A stretch of DNA of 64,000 nt from Clostridium beijerinckii (GCF_018223745.1 NZ_CP073653.1:1603001-1667000); one strand, 5' to 3'. Positions 36,686-45,399 are shown, numbered from the stretch's first letter. Numbers and translations are program-made. Notes: generated by a model from the letters alone, not told the origin.

Positions 36686-36730
36686 AAAGCTGAGTGCATT
36701 ATATTTACATGCATTCAGCTTTGTTTTTTA
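36686..36730 (+). terminator. rho-independent terminator
   Basis: AAAGCTGAGTGCAT (36686-36699) pairs with ATGCATTCAGCTTT (36709-36722) with one mismatch, then GTTTTTTA. Confidence 0.8.
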
Positions 36731-36906
36731 AAATTATATGGAAAGTTATAGAAAATAATAAAAAAGATATAGACAAAAATACTAAATATCATATAATAAG
36801 GATAGAATAAATTTAAAGTTGTAAAATTGAGAAGTATGTTAAATGTTATTTGACTAAGAATCTTAAGAAAAACAATTTCAAATTAGAATACAATGAGGTG
36901 AACATT

Positions 36907-37152
36907 TTGGAAGAAAAAGAAATAATGTCGTTTAAAGATGAAAATGGAAATAAAGTTGATTTTGAAGCTATTGCAAAGATATATTTAGAAGAACAAGGAT
37001 ATTTGTTACTATCACCAGTAGATGAAAAGTGTGATGATATGTTTGCATTTAGAATAGATATTAATGAAGAAGGCAATGAAGAATTAAACCTTGTGGAAGA
37101 TGATAAGGAATTTGAGGAAATAAAGAAAGAATATAAGAAATTATTGTATTAA
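36907..37152 (+). CDS. DUF1292-family small acidic protein
   Basis: This is an 81-residue acidic protein resembling the DUF1292/YrzB family: a beta-rich core ([32 protein letters not shown], then [16 protein letters not shown]) and an acidic helical tail. The TTG at 36907 is the start, because AATGAGGTGA lies just upstream; the open frame further left overlaps that site. The family has no established function. It is 16 bp before another small acidic gene and probably cotranscribed with it. Confidence 0.75.
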   Translation: MEEKEIMSFKDENGNKVDFEAIAKIYLEEQGYLLLSPVDEKCDDMFAFRIDINEEGNEELNLVEDDKEFEEIKKEYKKLLY

Positions 37153-37168
37153 ATAGGAGTGAAATTTA

Positions 37169-37567
37169 ATGAAGAGTTCAGAAATAATTGATTTTTTGGA
37201 AGACAATGATTTAGCAGATGTTGAAGAAATAAAACACAAAAGCAATTATGTGATAATAAAATTTTATTATGACTTTGACAAAGAAGAATTAAGCGCTGCA
37301 AAAGCATACTCAACTGAAGAAAGTGATTTTGAACCAGAAAGTGATGAATGGTATAACGAATATTACATTCCTTACTTAAGAGATATTGCCGTAGATAATG
37401 TAGAATCAATAATTGAAGAAATATCAGATGAGTTTGAACTAGAATCTAAATATAAAGAATTCGGAATGGAAAATGGAAATAGTGGATATTTCAAGTTTAT
37501 AGCAGCATTTTCTGAAGAGTTAACAGATATAGAAATGGAAGATATTTTAAACGATTACTATGAGTAA
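37169..37567 (+). CDS. hypothetical acidic protein, 132 residues
   Basis: I do not recognise a family. The protein is strongly acidic (many E and D), soluble and lacks cysteines, with an alternating helix/strand pattern (VIIKFYYDFDKEELSAAKAY, then IPYLRDIAVDNVESIIEEISDEFELE). TAGGAGTGA precedes the ATG. It follows the DUF1292 gene closely and precedes the 6S RNA promoter, so it ends a two-gene unit. No terminator separates it clearly from the 6S gene. Confidence 0.7.
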   Translation: MKSSEIIDFLEDNDLADVEEIKHKSNYVIIKFYYDFDKEELSAAKAYSTEESDFEPESDEWYNEYYIPYLRDIAVDNVESIIEEISDEFELESKYKEFGMENGNSGYFKFIAAFSEELTDIEMEDILNDYYE

Positions 37568-37586
37568 AACTGGTATTAAAATACTA

Positions 37587-37614
37587 TTGAAAATATATTT
37601 CCTTATGTTATAAT
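37587..37614 (+). promoter_or_regulatory. promoter of 6S RNA
   Basis: TTGAAA (37587-37592) and TATAAT (37609-37614) are 16 bp apart, which places the transcript start near 37621, exactly where the 6S closing stem begins. Confidence 0.8.
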
Positions 37615-37620
37615 TAAATC

Positions 37621-37820
37621 ATAGATTTCCTGAGATGTGCGTAAAGCTTATGATATTCAACCTACATTACATTATCGGGATTTACAATATATTCATAAAT
37701 GTCAGGCTTCATTAAAAGCACAGTATTGTGTCAGTAGAAGACAGGAATGAATTGAGTTTAACCCACCTGCGAGGCGCAGGACTTGAATATATAGGTGAAC
37801 GGCATGTTGGGAGCTATGAT
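37621..37820 (+). ncRNA. ssrS: 6S RNA
   Basis: This RNA binds RNA polymerase and mimics an open promoter. The 5' part ATTTCCTGAGATGTGCGTAA and the 3' part CGGCATGTTGGGAGCTAT correspond to the E. coli 6S ends (TCTGAGATGTTCGCAAG and CGGCATCTCGGAGA). They pair with each other, with ATAG/CTAT as closing stem. The length of about 200 nt, a strong own promoter and a terminator right behind fit the family. I could not define the central bubble and pRNA start exactly. Confidence 0.85.
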
Positions 37821-37827
37821 TGAATTC

Positions 37828-37854
37828 AACACCTCTATTAGAGGTGTTTTTTTA
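37828..37854 (+). terminator. terminator of 6S RNA
   Basis: AACACCTC and GAGGTGTT arms with a 5-base loop are followed by TTTTTT. Confidence 0.9.
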
Positions 37855-37883
37855 TGTACAATAAAATATAAACTAAAAAGAAA

Positions 37884-37910
37884 ATACCAAACCTATATCT
37901 AGTTTGGTAT
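37884..37910 (-). terminator. leftward terminator
   Basis: ATACCAAAC and GTTTGGTAT form a 9-bp stem. Reading leftward it is followed by a T-rich run (TTTCTTTTTAG), so it should end a transcript coming from the small ORF at 38000-38212. Confidence 0.6.
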
Positions 37911-37999
37911 TCAGTTATATTAACATAAAACTAAAGTTATAATTAAATATTCTAGTTCTTATAAAGTAGCTATTTTTATATTTTATTTATTGCTATATT

Positions 38000-38212
38000 T
38001 TAAGCAGCTATGTTTTTTACAGATTTAGAGTTATGTTGCTTATAATATATTGAAATCAATTCTTTTTGATATAAGACAATGTACTTGTCCAAATTTTGAG
38101 ATAAATCAACTATAAATGTTTTACTTGGTGAAAAAAACAATAATAATAAGTTAAGTAGGTTTTTCCTAAGTACAATATTACATTTTAGTTTAAAAATTAC
38201 CCAAGTTTTCAT
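38000..38212 (-). CDS. possible small protein, 70 residues
   Basis: I do not recognise this protein. It starts with ATG after GAGGTGTT at good spacing, and a leftward terminator lies 90 bp beyond its stop. The N-terminal half is hydrophobic and basic (VIFKLKCNIVLRKNLLNLLLLFF), the C-terminal half polar. It could be a small membrane-associated peptide or a remnant. The start signal and terminator are the only support, so it may not be real. Confidence 0.4.
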   Translation of the reverse strand: MKTWVIFKLKCNIVLRKNLLNLLLLFFSPSKTFIVDLSQNLDKYIVLYQKELISIYYKQHNSKSVKNIAA

Positions 38213-38517
38213 ACTAACACCTCTTTTTATCAGACTTGGTTTTTGTTATATGATTATTATAAACAAGAAAAGAAAATTTGTAAAAATATTTCATAATACA
38301 ATTAATGACAATAATTTGCAGAAATGTTTAATAAAACGGTTAATAATTTGTTTTTCTAGTAGATTCATACCTGAATAGAACATAATTGTATATATTTTAC
38401 AGACAAAGTGTTCGACAAACGATTACGAAGAAGAATAAATGGTGTCGAAAAAATTCGGGTTGATTATATTATTTTAAATGGTAAAATTATTGATATACGG
38501 ATAGAAAGGATGAAAAT
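38213..38517. other. regulatory region between the small ORF and DUF896-hprK
   Basis: These 305 bases have no gene. The right half holds two Spo0A-box sequences and a promoter (given separately); the left half shows only AT-rich sequence. Confidence 0.5.
38411..38487 (+). promoter_or_regulatory. promoter of DUF896-hprK with two upstream Spo0A boxes
   Basis: TTGATT (38460-38465) and TAAAAT (38482-38487) are 16 bp apart. Upstream, TTCGACA (38411-38417) and TGTCGAA (38443-38449) are two perfect 7-base Spo0A boxes facing each other, 32 bp between their starts. Position just upstream of the -35 fits activation by phosphorylated Spo0A, but single boxes occur by chance in a genome like this. Confidence 0.5.
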
Positions 38518-38718
38518 ATGATGGACATTGAAAAGGCTAAAATAGAAGAAGTTATAGAAAAAATCAATTCATTATATAAGACTAGTCAAGAAAGAGAATT
38601 AAGTAATGAGGAGAAGGATTTGCAAAGTAGATTAAGAAAAAGATATATAGATAATGTTAAGAAAAATTTTAGAGCGCAATTAGAAGGTATAGAACTTAAC
38701 AATAAGAAAAAGGGATGA
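38518..38718 (+). CDS. DUF896-family protein (YnzC-like)
   Basis: This 66-residue helical protein has the DUF896 pattern: IEEVIEKINSLYKTSQERELSNEEKDLQSRLRKRYIDN followed by KKNFRAQLEGIEL. The YnzC structure is a short helical hairpin; its function is not established. Two ATG codons are adjacent, and AAAGGATG lies before them, so the first or second may be used. It is six bases before hprK and surely cotranscribed with it. Confidence 0.88.
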   Translation: MMDIEKAKIEEVIEKINSLYKTSQERELSNEEKDLQSRLRKRYIDNVKKNFRAQLEGIELNNKKKG

Positions 38719-38724
38719 TGATAA

Positions 38725-39633
38725 TTGGGTGTTTTAGTTAAAAAGTTAATTGATGATTTAAACTTAGAAGTGCTTGTAGAAGGAAAAGAAGATGTTGAAA
38801 TTTCAGTAAATGATATAAATAGACCGGGACTACAGCTTGCAGGCTTTTATAATTATTTTGCTCCAGAGAGAATCCAGGTTATAGGTAAAGCAGAATGGAG
38901 CTTCTTAGATTATATGCAAATTGAATTAAGGAAAAAAAGAGTTAAAAAATATTTTAGCTTTGACATAAATTGCTTAATCATAACTAGAGGATTGGAGCCA
39001 CATCCAGAGTTTATAAAGGAAGCGAAAAAGCACAATATATGGTTTGTTAGAAGTAATTTAGTTACTACACAATTTATAAGCAAAACTACAATATATCTAG
39101 CTGATAAGCTTGCACCAGAAACAAGATTGCATGGAGTTTTGGTAGATGTATCTGGTATAGGAATATTGATTACTGGAGAGAGTGGAATAGGAAAGAGTGA
39201 AACTGCATTAGAGTTGATAAAAAGGGGACATAGACTTGTCACAGATGATGCAGTTGATATAAAGGACATAGATGGACAGCTAATAGGAAGATCACCTAAA
39301 ATAACCGTTGGAATGTTAGAGGTCAGAGGCCTTGGCATAATTGATGTTACAACACTATATGGATTAAGTTCAGTAGTTCAAGAGAAAGAGATAAGGCTAG
39401 TTATGCATTTTGAACATTGGAAAGATGACAATGATTATGATAGGCTAGGAATAGATAATGAATATATGAATATACTAGGAATTAACGTGAAGAAATTAAC
39501 GGTTCCTATTAGACCAGGTAGAAATATCGCGGTTATTATAGAAGCAGCAGCAGTAAATTATAGACACGCATTAATGTCTAAAATTACACCAGTTGATGTA
39601 ATAGAAAATAGAATGAATGAGCTTAATGATTAA
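38725..39633 (+). CDS. hprK: HPr kinase/phosphorylase
   Basis: The enzyme phosphorylates HPr (and Crh where present) on serine 46 with ATP or PPi, and removes the phosphate, setting carbon catabolite repression. The 302 residues have the N-terminal DRTGG-like domain (1-130) and the C-terminal kinase domain with the P-loop GESGIGKSETALELIKRGH near 153, HRLVTDDAV with the catalytic aspartate, and the signature EVRGLGIIDV near 200. The start is TTG with GGGATGATG upstream, a modest site that may be aided by the close upstream gene. It fits the possible CcpA site seen at 10441. Confidence 0.95.
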   Translation: MGVLVKKLIDDLNLEVLVEGKEDVEISVNDINRPGLQLAGFYNYFAPERIQVIGKAEWSFLDYMQIELRKKRVKKYFSFDINCLIITRGLEPHPEFIKEAKKHNIWFVRSNLVTTQFISKTTIYLADKLAPETRLHGVLVDVSGIGILITGESGIGKSETALELIKRGHRLVTDDAVDIKDIDGQLIGRSPKITVGMLEVRGLGIIDVTTLYGLSSVVQEKEIRLVMHFEHWKDDNDYDRLGIDNEYMNILGINVKKLTVPIRPGRNIAVIIEAAAVNYRHALMSKITPVDVIENRMNELND

Positions 39634-39732
39634 TATAGTATGTAACTATTTTTACATAACTCAAGTCTAAGTAAATGATTTGAAATGCTTAGAATATGAG
39701 ATATATATTTATCATCAAAAGGAGGATTGACT

Positions 39733-41130
39733 ATGGAAAATGAAAAAAAAGATTTAAGCAAAAATGCATGGAATAAATATGATGAGAAAGAAGTTCAAAG
39801 CATATTCGAGTTTTGTGAAGGATATAAGAATTTTATGTCTAAATGTAAAACTGAAAGAGAATGTGTTAAGGAAGTACTTAGATTAGCTAAAGCTGAAGGC
39901 TATGAAGATATAGAGGAAATTATAAAAAATAATAAACAATTAAAACCAGGCGACAAGGTTTTTGCAAATAACAAAGGAAAAGCTGTTGCGTTGTTTATTG
40001 TAGGAAGTGAATCTATAGAAAAGGGGCTAAAGATATTAGGAGCTCACATTGATTCACCAAGATTAGATTTAAAGCAAAATCCACTTTATGAAGATAGTGA
40101 GTTAGCATTACTTGATACGCATTATTACGGTGGAATTAAAAAATACCAATGGGTTACATTGCCACTAGCATTACACGGAGTAGTAGCAAAGAAAGATGGT
40201 ACTGTAATAGATATTTGCATAGGTGAAGATGATAATGATCCTGTTGTTGGAGTATCTGATCTTTTAATTCACTTAGCAGGAGATCAAATGGGCAAAAAAG
40301 CTGACAAAGTAGTAGAAGGTGAAGATCTTAATGTATTAGTTGGAAGTATGCCTTTAAAGGGAAGCAAAAAAGATGCTGTTAAGGGAAATATATTAAAGTT
40401 ATTAAAAGAAAAATATGATTTTGAAGAAGAAGACTTTTTATCTGCTGAAATTGAGATTGTACCAGCTGGAAAGGCTAGAGATTATGGTTTAGATAGAAGT
40501 ATGGTTATGGCTTATGGGCATGATGATAGAGTATGTTCATATACTTCACTAATGGCTATGTTTGAAATAAAAGAGCCTGATAAAACTTGCTGCTGTCTAT
40601 TGGTTGACAAAGAAGAAGTAGGTAGTATCGGAGCAACTGGAATGCACTCAAGATTTTTTGAAAATATAGTTGCAGAAATCATTGATAGAATTGAGGGATA
40701 TTCTGATCTTAAATTAAGAAGATGTCTTACTAATTCAAAGATGCTATCATCCGATGTTAGTGCAGCTTTTGACCCTAATTACCCATCAGTAATGGAAAAG
40801 AAGAATTCTGCATTCTTTGGAAAAGGAATGGTATTTAACAAATATACTGGAGCTAGAGGAAAATCAGGTTCTAATGATGCTAGTGCTGAGTATATGGCAG
40901 AGCTTAGAAATATAATGGAAAAGCATAATGTTTCAATTCAAACTGCAGAGCTTGGAAAAGTTGATGCTGGTGGCGGTGGAACAATTGCATATATATTAGC
41001 TCAATACAATATGGAAGTAATAGATTGTGGAGTTGCACTTCACAATATGCATGCACCTTGGGAAGTTGCAAGTAAAGTTGATATATTTGAAACAGTGAAT
41101 GGATATAAAGCTTTTTTAATAGAGGCTTAA
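39733..41130 (+). CDS. M18-family zinc aminopeptidase
   Basis: This cytoplasmic aminopeptidase of 465 residues belongs to the aspartyl aminopeptidase/LAP4 family (M18). Metal-site motifs are ILGAHIDSPRLDL near 95, the CCCLLVDKEEVGSIGATGMHS region near 295 with the catalytic glutamate pair, DVSAAFDPNYP near 340 and the final ligand histidine in HNMHAPWEV near 440. The ATG at 39733 follows AAAGGAGG; the preceding in-frame TTG overlaps that site. It has its own terminator. Confidence 0.93.
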   Translation: MENEKKDLSKNAWNKYDEKEVQSIFEFCEGYKNFMSKCKTERECVKEVLRLAKAEGYEDIEEIIKNNKQLKPGDKVFANNKGKAVALFIVGSESIEKGLKILGAHIDSPRLDLKQNPLYEDSELALLDTHYYGGIKKYQWVTLPLALHGVVAKKDGTVIDICIGEDDNDPVVGVSDLLIHLAGDQMGKKADKVVEGEDLNVLVGSMPLKGSKKDAVKGNILKLLKEKYDFEEEDFLSAEIEIVPAGKARDYGLDRSMVMAYGHDDRVCSYTSLMAMFEIKEPDKTCCCLLVDKEEVGSIGATGMHSRFFENIVAEIIDRIEGYSDLKLRRCLTNSKMLSSDVSAAFDPNYPSVMEKKNSAFFGKGMVFNKYTGARGKSGSNDASAEYMAELRNIMEKHNVSIQTAELGKVDAGGGGTIAYILAQYNMEVIDCGVALHNMHAPWEVASKVDIFETVNGYKAFLIEA

Positions 41131-41145
41131 TCTCAATAAATTAAG

Positions 41146-41190
41146 AAAAAAGATATTATCAAGTCTAAGGACTGATAATATCTTTTTTTA
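41146..41190. terminator. bidirectional terminator
   Basis: AAAAAAGATATTATC (41146-41160) pairs with GATAATATCTTTTTT (41174-41188), with A and T runs on the two sides. Confidence 0.88.
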
Positions 41191-41216
41191 TTGACAGTTA
41201 ATTTAATCACCTAATA

Positions 41217-42056
41217 TTATAATAGTGGTGGATCTAAAGCGGATAGAAATTTCGATAGATAGTTACTAGGAAATTGCATACAGCCAATGTCCCCATGACG
41301 ATCATCTGATTCTAAATCACCGTGAAAATCGGAACCACAAGAAACTAACAAATTGTGTTCATCTGCTAAAGAGAGGAATCTGGAAGTTTCATCTTGTGTA
41401 TTTTGAAAATAAATTGATTCAATTCCATCAAAATTCATTAGCAATAATTCATCAATATTAGAATCATTTATTAATTTAGGGTGAGCTAAAAATACAAGAG
41501 CATTATATCTTTTTAGTAATTTCAATCCGTCGCTAGTAGAAAGTTTTAAGGTTGGGACATATGCTTTACAACCTTTCCCAATAAATTTATTGAAAACTTC
41601 CTCTAGGTTATAAGGATATCCGCAATTGACTATTTCTCTAGCAATATGAGGCCTTGCAATAGTATCATTAGCTTCTTTTAGAATTTTTTCAAAACTAACT
41701 TCTATGTTAAATTCATCTTTAAGCTTATCAACCATAAGTTTAGCTCTCATTATCCTATGATCCTTAATATTAGTTAGTTCTCTAATAAGATCATCATTTT
41801 TAAAGTTATTATCTCTAAAGAATCCCAAAAGATGTACACTTTCATTATTGTGTTGAGTTGATAATTCAATTCCAGGAATTAGCGTGATATCATATTTTAA
41901 GCTTTCTTCAATAGCTTTATCTAAACCACTTAAGGTATCGTGATCAGTTATAGCTAAGTACTTAACATTGTTATCATGGGCCCTTTTAACCACTTCCTTA
42001 GGGGATAATGTTCCATCTGAAGAAGATGTATGAACGTGAAAGTCCACTTTAAGCAT
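41217..42056 (-). CDS. PHP-domain phosphoesterase (YciV/TrpH-like)
   Basis: This 279-residue metal-dependent phosphoesterase starts with DFHVHTSSSDGTLSP, and has AITDHDTLSG near 38, GIELSTQH near 63 with the glutamate ligand, and FLAHPKL and CGSDFHGD near 205 and 247. These are the PHP metal motifs. Relatives cleave 3',5'-nucleoside bisphosphates or trim RNA ends. The frame is open upstream, but the ATG at 42056 has GGAGGTT at good spacing and gives the family N-terminus directly. Confidence 0.9.
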   Translation of the reverse strand: MLKVDFHVHTSSSDGTLSPKEVVKRAHDNNVKYLAITDHDTLSGLDKAIEESLKYDITLIPGIELSTQHNNESVHLLGFFRDNNFKNDDLIRELTNIKDHRIMRAKLMVDKLKDEFNIEVSFEKILKEANDTIARPHIAREIVNCGYPYNLEEVFNKFIGKGCKAYVPTLKLSTSDGLKLLKRYNALVFLAHPKLINDSNIDELLLMNFDGIESIYFQNTQDETSRFLSLADEHNLLVSCGSDFHGDLESDDRHGDIGCMQFPSNYLSKFLSALDPPLL

Positions 42057-42307
42057 ATAATTTAACCTCCAATTTAATTTAAGGTTTATAGTAATAAAAT
42101 TATCTAATTTATTGTAGATTAACTTGGAATAATATAAAAATATGTTATGCAAATTTTAATAATATAATCATATCATAAGATACTTATACAAGTATACTAA
42201 AATAAAACTTAGTGGCGGATATTTATAACATAAGTTAATATTCACATTTTCCAACTTATGTGTATATAAATTAAAACAATTGTGCCATGATCTTTTTATA
42301 AAAATAT

Positions 42308-42790
42308 CTATTTTGATAAAGGTTTATTAGCTATATGATTACAAAAATCGAATGGATTGTATCTTAGCGGTAAATCTTTAATTGATATAATATCTTCCTT
42401 ATAATTCCCATCCCAAGGTGAAACTGATATAGTTGAATCATTAAAAATCCTAAATAGATACTGGCTATTATCTTCAAAAAGTATTTTTATTCTGAAAGGT
42501 TCTTTTGCATCAACTGATTCGTCAGAATAATTAACAGTTGTTAGAGCTGAAACAAAATCTTCAATTATTGAATTTTCTTCACTTGGAACTTCTATTTCCT
42601 TATATAGATTAGTATCAAATACATAAAGCGTGAAGTTTTGATTATTTAAAATTTTAGCTTTAATTTCATCAATATAATAATGATTACTTGGTTTTACTGA
42701 AAAGTTTATGTATTTAGGACTTTGAAGAGCACAGCTGCTCAAGGTGAAACAGAGAAATAAAATTGTGAAAGCAAAAGTTAATTTTTTCAA
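42308..42790 (-). CDS. small lipoprotein, DUF4883-like
   Basis: This is a 160-residue exported lipoprotein: signal peptide (KKLTFAFTILFLCFTLSSC) with lipobox LSSC and anchoring cysteine near residue 20, then a compact domain with strands and one helix (ENSIIEDFVSALTTVNYSD). It resembles clostridial DUF4883 proteins, which have no known function. AGGAGGTA precedes the ATG. Single-gene unit. Confidence 0.75.
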   Translation of the reverse strand: MKKLTFAFTILFLCFTLSSCALQSPKYINFSVKPSNHYYIDEIKAKILNNQNFTLYVFDTNLYKEIEVPSEENSIIEDFVSALTTVNYSDESVDAKEPFRIKILFEDNSQYLFRIFNDSTISVSPWDGNYKEDIISIKDLPLRYNPFDFCNHIANKPLSK

Positions 42791-42934
42791 AAGTATACCT
42801 CCTAGAAATACGTTATATACTATTAAATTTATTCTTTTAGTTATTTTTTAGAACTTTTCAGTTAGCCAATAAGTGATAATTACGAAGATTCTATAATATG
42901 AATAAAAAGTAGTGATAATTTGGGAGATTAGTTT

Positions 42935-43957
42935 ATGTATATAATAGGAACGGTAGGCCCTAATGTAAAAGATAGAGCAGTACTTAAAGGGATAATAGAG
43001 AGTGGAGTAAATGCTTTACGATTTAACTTTATACACGGAAGCGCAGAAGAATTTTTAGAATTTTTAAAAATGGCTAAAGATATAAAGAGTGATATCCAAG
43101 TAATGCTAGATCTTTCAGGAACTAAGGTAAGAGTATCTGGTAAATTCCAATATATTTTCAAAGTTTATAATGGAGAAGTAATTTATTTTTGTGGAGAAGA
43201 CAAATATAGTGAAGTAGTAAAAAATAGTAAAAATAAAATTAAAGTTATCCCATTAAATATAAAAAACAAAATTTTGAATGAAAAAGATTATAAACAAATA
43301 GGAATAAAGGACAATACGATGACTTTCGATATCATAGATAAAGTTGATGGATTAATAAAGGCAACTACAATTCGGGGAGGAGTTATTAGAAAATGGAAGG
43401 GTTGCAATATAAAGAATCTTGAAAGAAAAGAGTTGCCACTAAATGAAAATGATAAGGACGCAATAGTTTGGGGAGTTAACAATAAAGTAGATATAATATG
43501 CCAATCGTTCGTTGAGGAAAAGAAAGATATTGATGATGTTAAATTATTTCTAAATAACAGAAAATCAAATCAATTTAAGCCTAAAATTTGGGCTAAAATA
43601 GAAACATTAAATGGAGTTAATAATATAAAAAGCATTTTAGGTGAAGCAGATGGAATTGTTATAGGCAGAGGTGATTTGATTCCAGAAACATCTATAGAAG
43701 ATACTCCTATTTATGAAGAAAGAATAATAAAAGAAGTTCTAGGAGATAAAGATAAGGAGATAATTATAGCTACGCATATCCTTAATAGCATGAAAAATGG
43801 AAAAATGCCATCGATTTCAGAGGTAGAGAGCATATATAATTTCATAAAAATCGGAGCTACTGGATTTCTTTTGGCAGGGGAAACGTCAATAGGAAAAGCA
43901 CCTATAAGAACAGTAGAATTTCTAAATAATTTGATTATAAAATATAGAAATATATGA
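42935..43957 (+). CDS. pyruvate-kinase-like protein without the C-terminal domain
   Basis: The 340 residues align with the A and B domains of pyruvate kinase (about 480-590 in full enzymes). Matches in order: IGTVGPN (family IATIGPAS), LRFNFIHGS (RLNFSHG), LDLSGTKVR (DTKGPEIR), a B domain ending GGVIRKWKGCNI, DIICQSFVEEKKDI, WAKIETLNGVNNI with the metal-binding glutamate, GIVIGRGDL with the aspartate, ATHILNSM, and FLLAGETSIGKAPI. Substitutions in several motifs (S to I in NFSHG, loss of the P in KGPEI) make ordinary activity doubtful. The C-terminal allosteric domain is absent. TTGGGAGA precedes the ATG. A regulatory role or another enol-phosphate reaction is possible. Confidence 0.8.
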   Translation: MYIIGTVGPNVKDRAVLKGIIESGVNALRFNFIHGSAEEFLEFLKMAKDIKSDIQVMLDLSGTKVRVSGKFQYIFKVYNGEVIYFCGEDKYSEVVKNSKNKIKVIPLNIKNKILNEKDYKQIGIKDNTMTFDIIDKVDGLIKATTIRGGVIRKWKGCNIKNLERKELPLNENDKDAIVWGVNNKVDIICQSFVEEKKDIDDVKLFLNNRKSNQFKPKIWAKIETLNGVNNIKSILGEADGIVIGRGDLIPETSIEDTPIYEERIIKEVLGDKDKEIIIATHILNSMKNGKMPSISEVESIYNFIKIGATGFLLAGETSIGKAPIRTVEFLNNLIIKYRNI

Positions 43958-44070
43958 GCAGTAATAAAAAAGTCCAAGCGATTATGAAATAGCGGAAATC
44001 AATTAATCATGAAAGTAATTGAAATGATATTAGTTAGACTGAGTATATTAAAAAGTATATATAAATATGT

Positions 44071-44117
44071 ATTAAGAGTATAAGAAATAAATATGATTTA
44101 TTTCTTATACTCTTAAT
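44071..44117. terminator. long perfect hairpin between convergent genes
   Basis: ATTAAGAGTATAAGAAATAAA (44071-44091) pairs perfectly over 21 bp with 44097-44117 around a 5-base loop. It lies just past the stop of the gene at 44122 and probably ends both transcripts. Confidence 0.8.
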
Positions 44118-44121
44118 TTGT

Positions 44122-44616
44122 CTATATGTTATTATGTATTCGCTTCAAATAGAAACTTATGATAATAGTCAATGCGTAATCATAAACTAAAAGTACAATT
44201 TGCCCAGCAATCCATATCATATATAAAGGATAATCAATGTTAAAATCGACTAAAAGATTAGTAAAAATAAAATAAATTACTAGAAGTGATGCATTAAAAG
44301 CGATTAATTTAAAAAATAATTCCAGTGGAATATTTCTAAGTTTTTCTGAAAAATATTTTACTATTCCATAAATCCCAAAGAATGATATATAATAGACGGC
44401 AATATTGGTTGGAATCAAAAATAAACTAAGAATACTTGAGGCTACATAAACTAATATAGTATTTTTTATTGAAGTTCTTATTATTGAGATAGGAATTAAG
44501 CAAGAAGCTATTGTCAATATTGTTAAAGTGCTTACTGGAAGTATAGAAGCAGCATAAAGTACAATTAATGTTAATGCTATAGTTATTCCGTTTTCAGCTA
44601 TATATTTTGCCTTCAT
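44122..44616 (-). CDS. hypothetical membrane protein
   Basis: This is a 164-residue integral membrane protein with about five hydrophobic segments (ITIALTLIVLYAASILPV, LTILTIASCLIPI, NTILVYVASSILSLFLIP, FFKLIAFNASLLVIYFIFTN, YMIWIAGQIVLLVYDYALTIIISFYL). The plan recalls the DUF2232/YybS and ECF S-component type of small membrane proteins, but I do not assign it. GTGAGGTGA precedes the ATG. Single-gene unit. Confidence 0.75.
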   Translation of the reverse strand: MKAKYIAENGITIALTLIVLYAASILPVSTLTILTIASCLIPISIIRTSIKNTILVYVASSILSLFLIPTNIAVYYISFFGIYGIVKYFSEKLRNIPLELFFKLIAFNASLLVIYFIFTNLLVDFNIDYPLYMIWIAGQIVLLVYDYALTIIISFYLKRIHNNI

Positions 44617-44793
44617 AAGATATTCACCTCACTAAATAAATGCAACTTATATATATGTTCTAAAAAGTTTAATTCATAGAAGTTTACTTTAAAGTATAAG
44701 TTAATGTAGTGGCAGTCAGCCAGTTTTTTAAAGAATGAATTATAATATTTAGAACATATATATTATAAAATAAAAGAGTTAATCATATTTATA

Positions 44794-45399
44794 TTAGCAG
44801 CAGCCAATTAAATCTCCGCCAGCACATTCGCATAAGGAATCAAGACACCAAAGATTTATACAACAATTACACATGTCAGCATTACTAGTATTTGTAGTTC
44901 TATAGTAAGGATTAGAGTAATTATTACCTCTTTGCCTTAATGAGTTCAAGCCCTGCCTATATTCAAAATTATTTGGATCCATATTAACAGCTGTAGTCAT
45001 ATGATCAAGTGCTGAATCAAACCACCCTTTGTTAAGCATTATTGCACCATATAAATAATGCCATTCAGCAGATTTGTTATTTATAGAATTTAAACGACTT
45101 TCAGCTGCTGCATAATTTCCAGATTGAATAAGTCTTCTTATTTCTTGAAAATCATATGAGTTACTTGATGAATTGTTATAACTAGATGTACTATTGGAAT
45201 TATAACTGTTACTTCCAGGATTTTTTGTTAATGCCTCATAAGCCTCATTAATTTCGATCATTTTCTCTTGTGCTAAATTTTTTAATGGATTATCACCATA
45301 TTGGTCAGGATGGTATTGCTTAATAAGTTTTCTATAAGCACTTTTTATTTCATCTTGGCTTGCACCTGGCTTTACACCTAATATTTCATATGGATTCAT
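44794..45399 (-). CDS. J-domain protein with TPR-like part and cysteine-rich tail
   Basis: This 201-residue protein has an N-terminal J domain (1-65, [23 protein letters not shown], with the HPD motif in YHPDQYGDN), which stimulates Hsp70 ATPase. A low-complexity serine/asparagine linker (about 66-85) and a TPR-like helical repeat (about 87-150) follow. The C-terminus has a cysteine cluster ([17 protein letters not shown] and a final GCC) that could bind metal. The ATG overlaps the stop of the DUF5685 gene by one base, so the two are coupled. The role is unknown; a chaperone for the DUF5685 partner is a reasonable guess. Confidence 0.88.
   Translation of the reverse strand: MNPYEILGVKPGASQDEIKSAYRKLIKQYHPDQYGDNPLKNLAQEKMIEINEAYEALTKNPGSNSYNSNSTSSYNNSSSNSYDFQEIRRLIQSGNYAAAESRLNSINNKSAEWHYLYGAIMLNKGWFDSALDHMTTAVNMDPNNFEYRQGLNSLRQRGNNYSNPYYRTTNTSNADMCNCCINLWCLDSLCECAGGDLIGCC

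Noticed and set aside
38400..38450. LexA (SOS) box upstream of the DUF896 gene
   Set aside because: DUF896 genes are SOS-linked in some Bacilli, but I could not find a CGAAC-N4-GTTCG type dyad; the TTCGACA and TGTCGAA pieces fit Spo0A boxes better.
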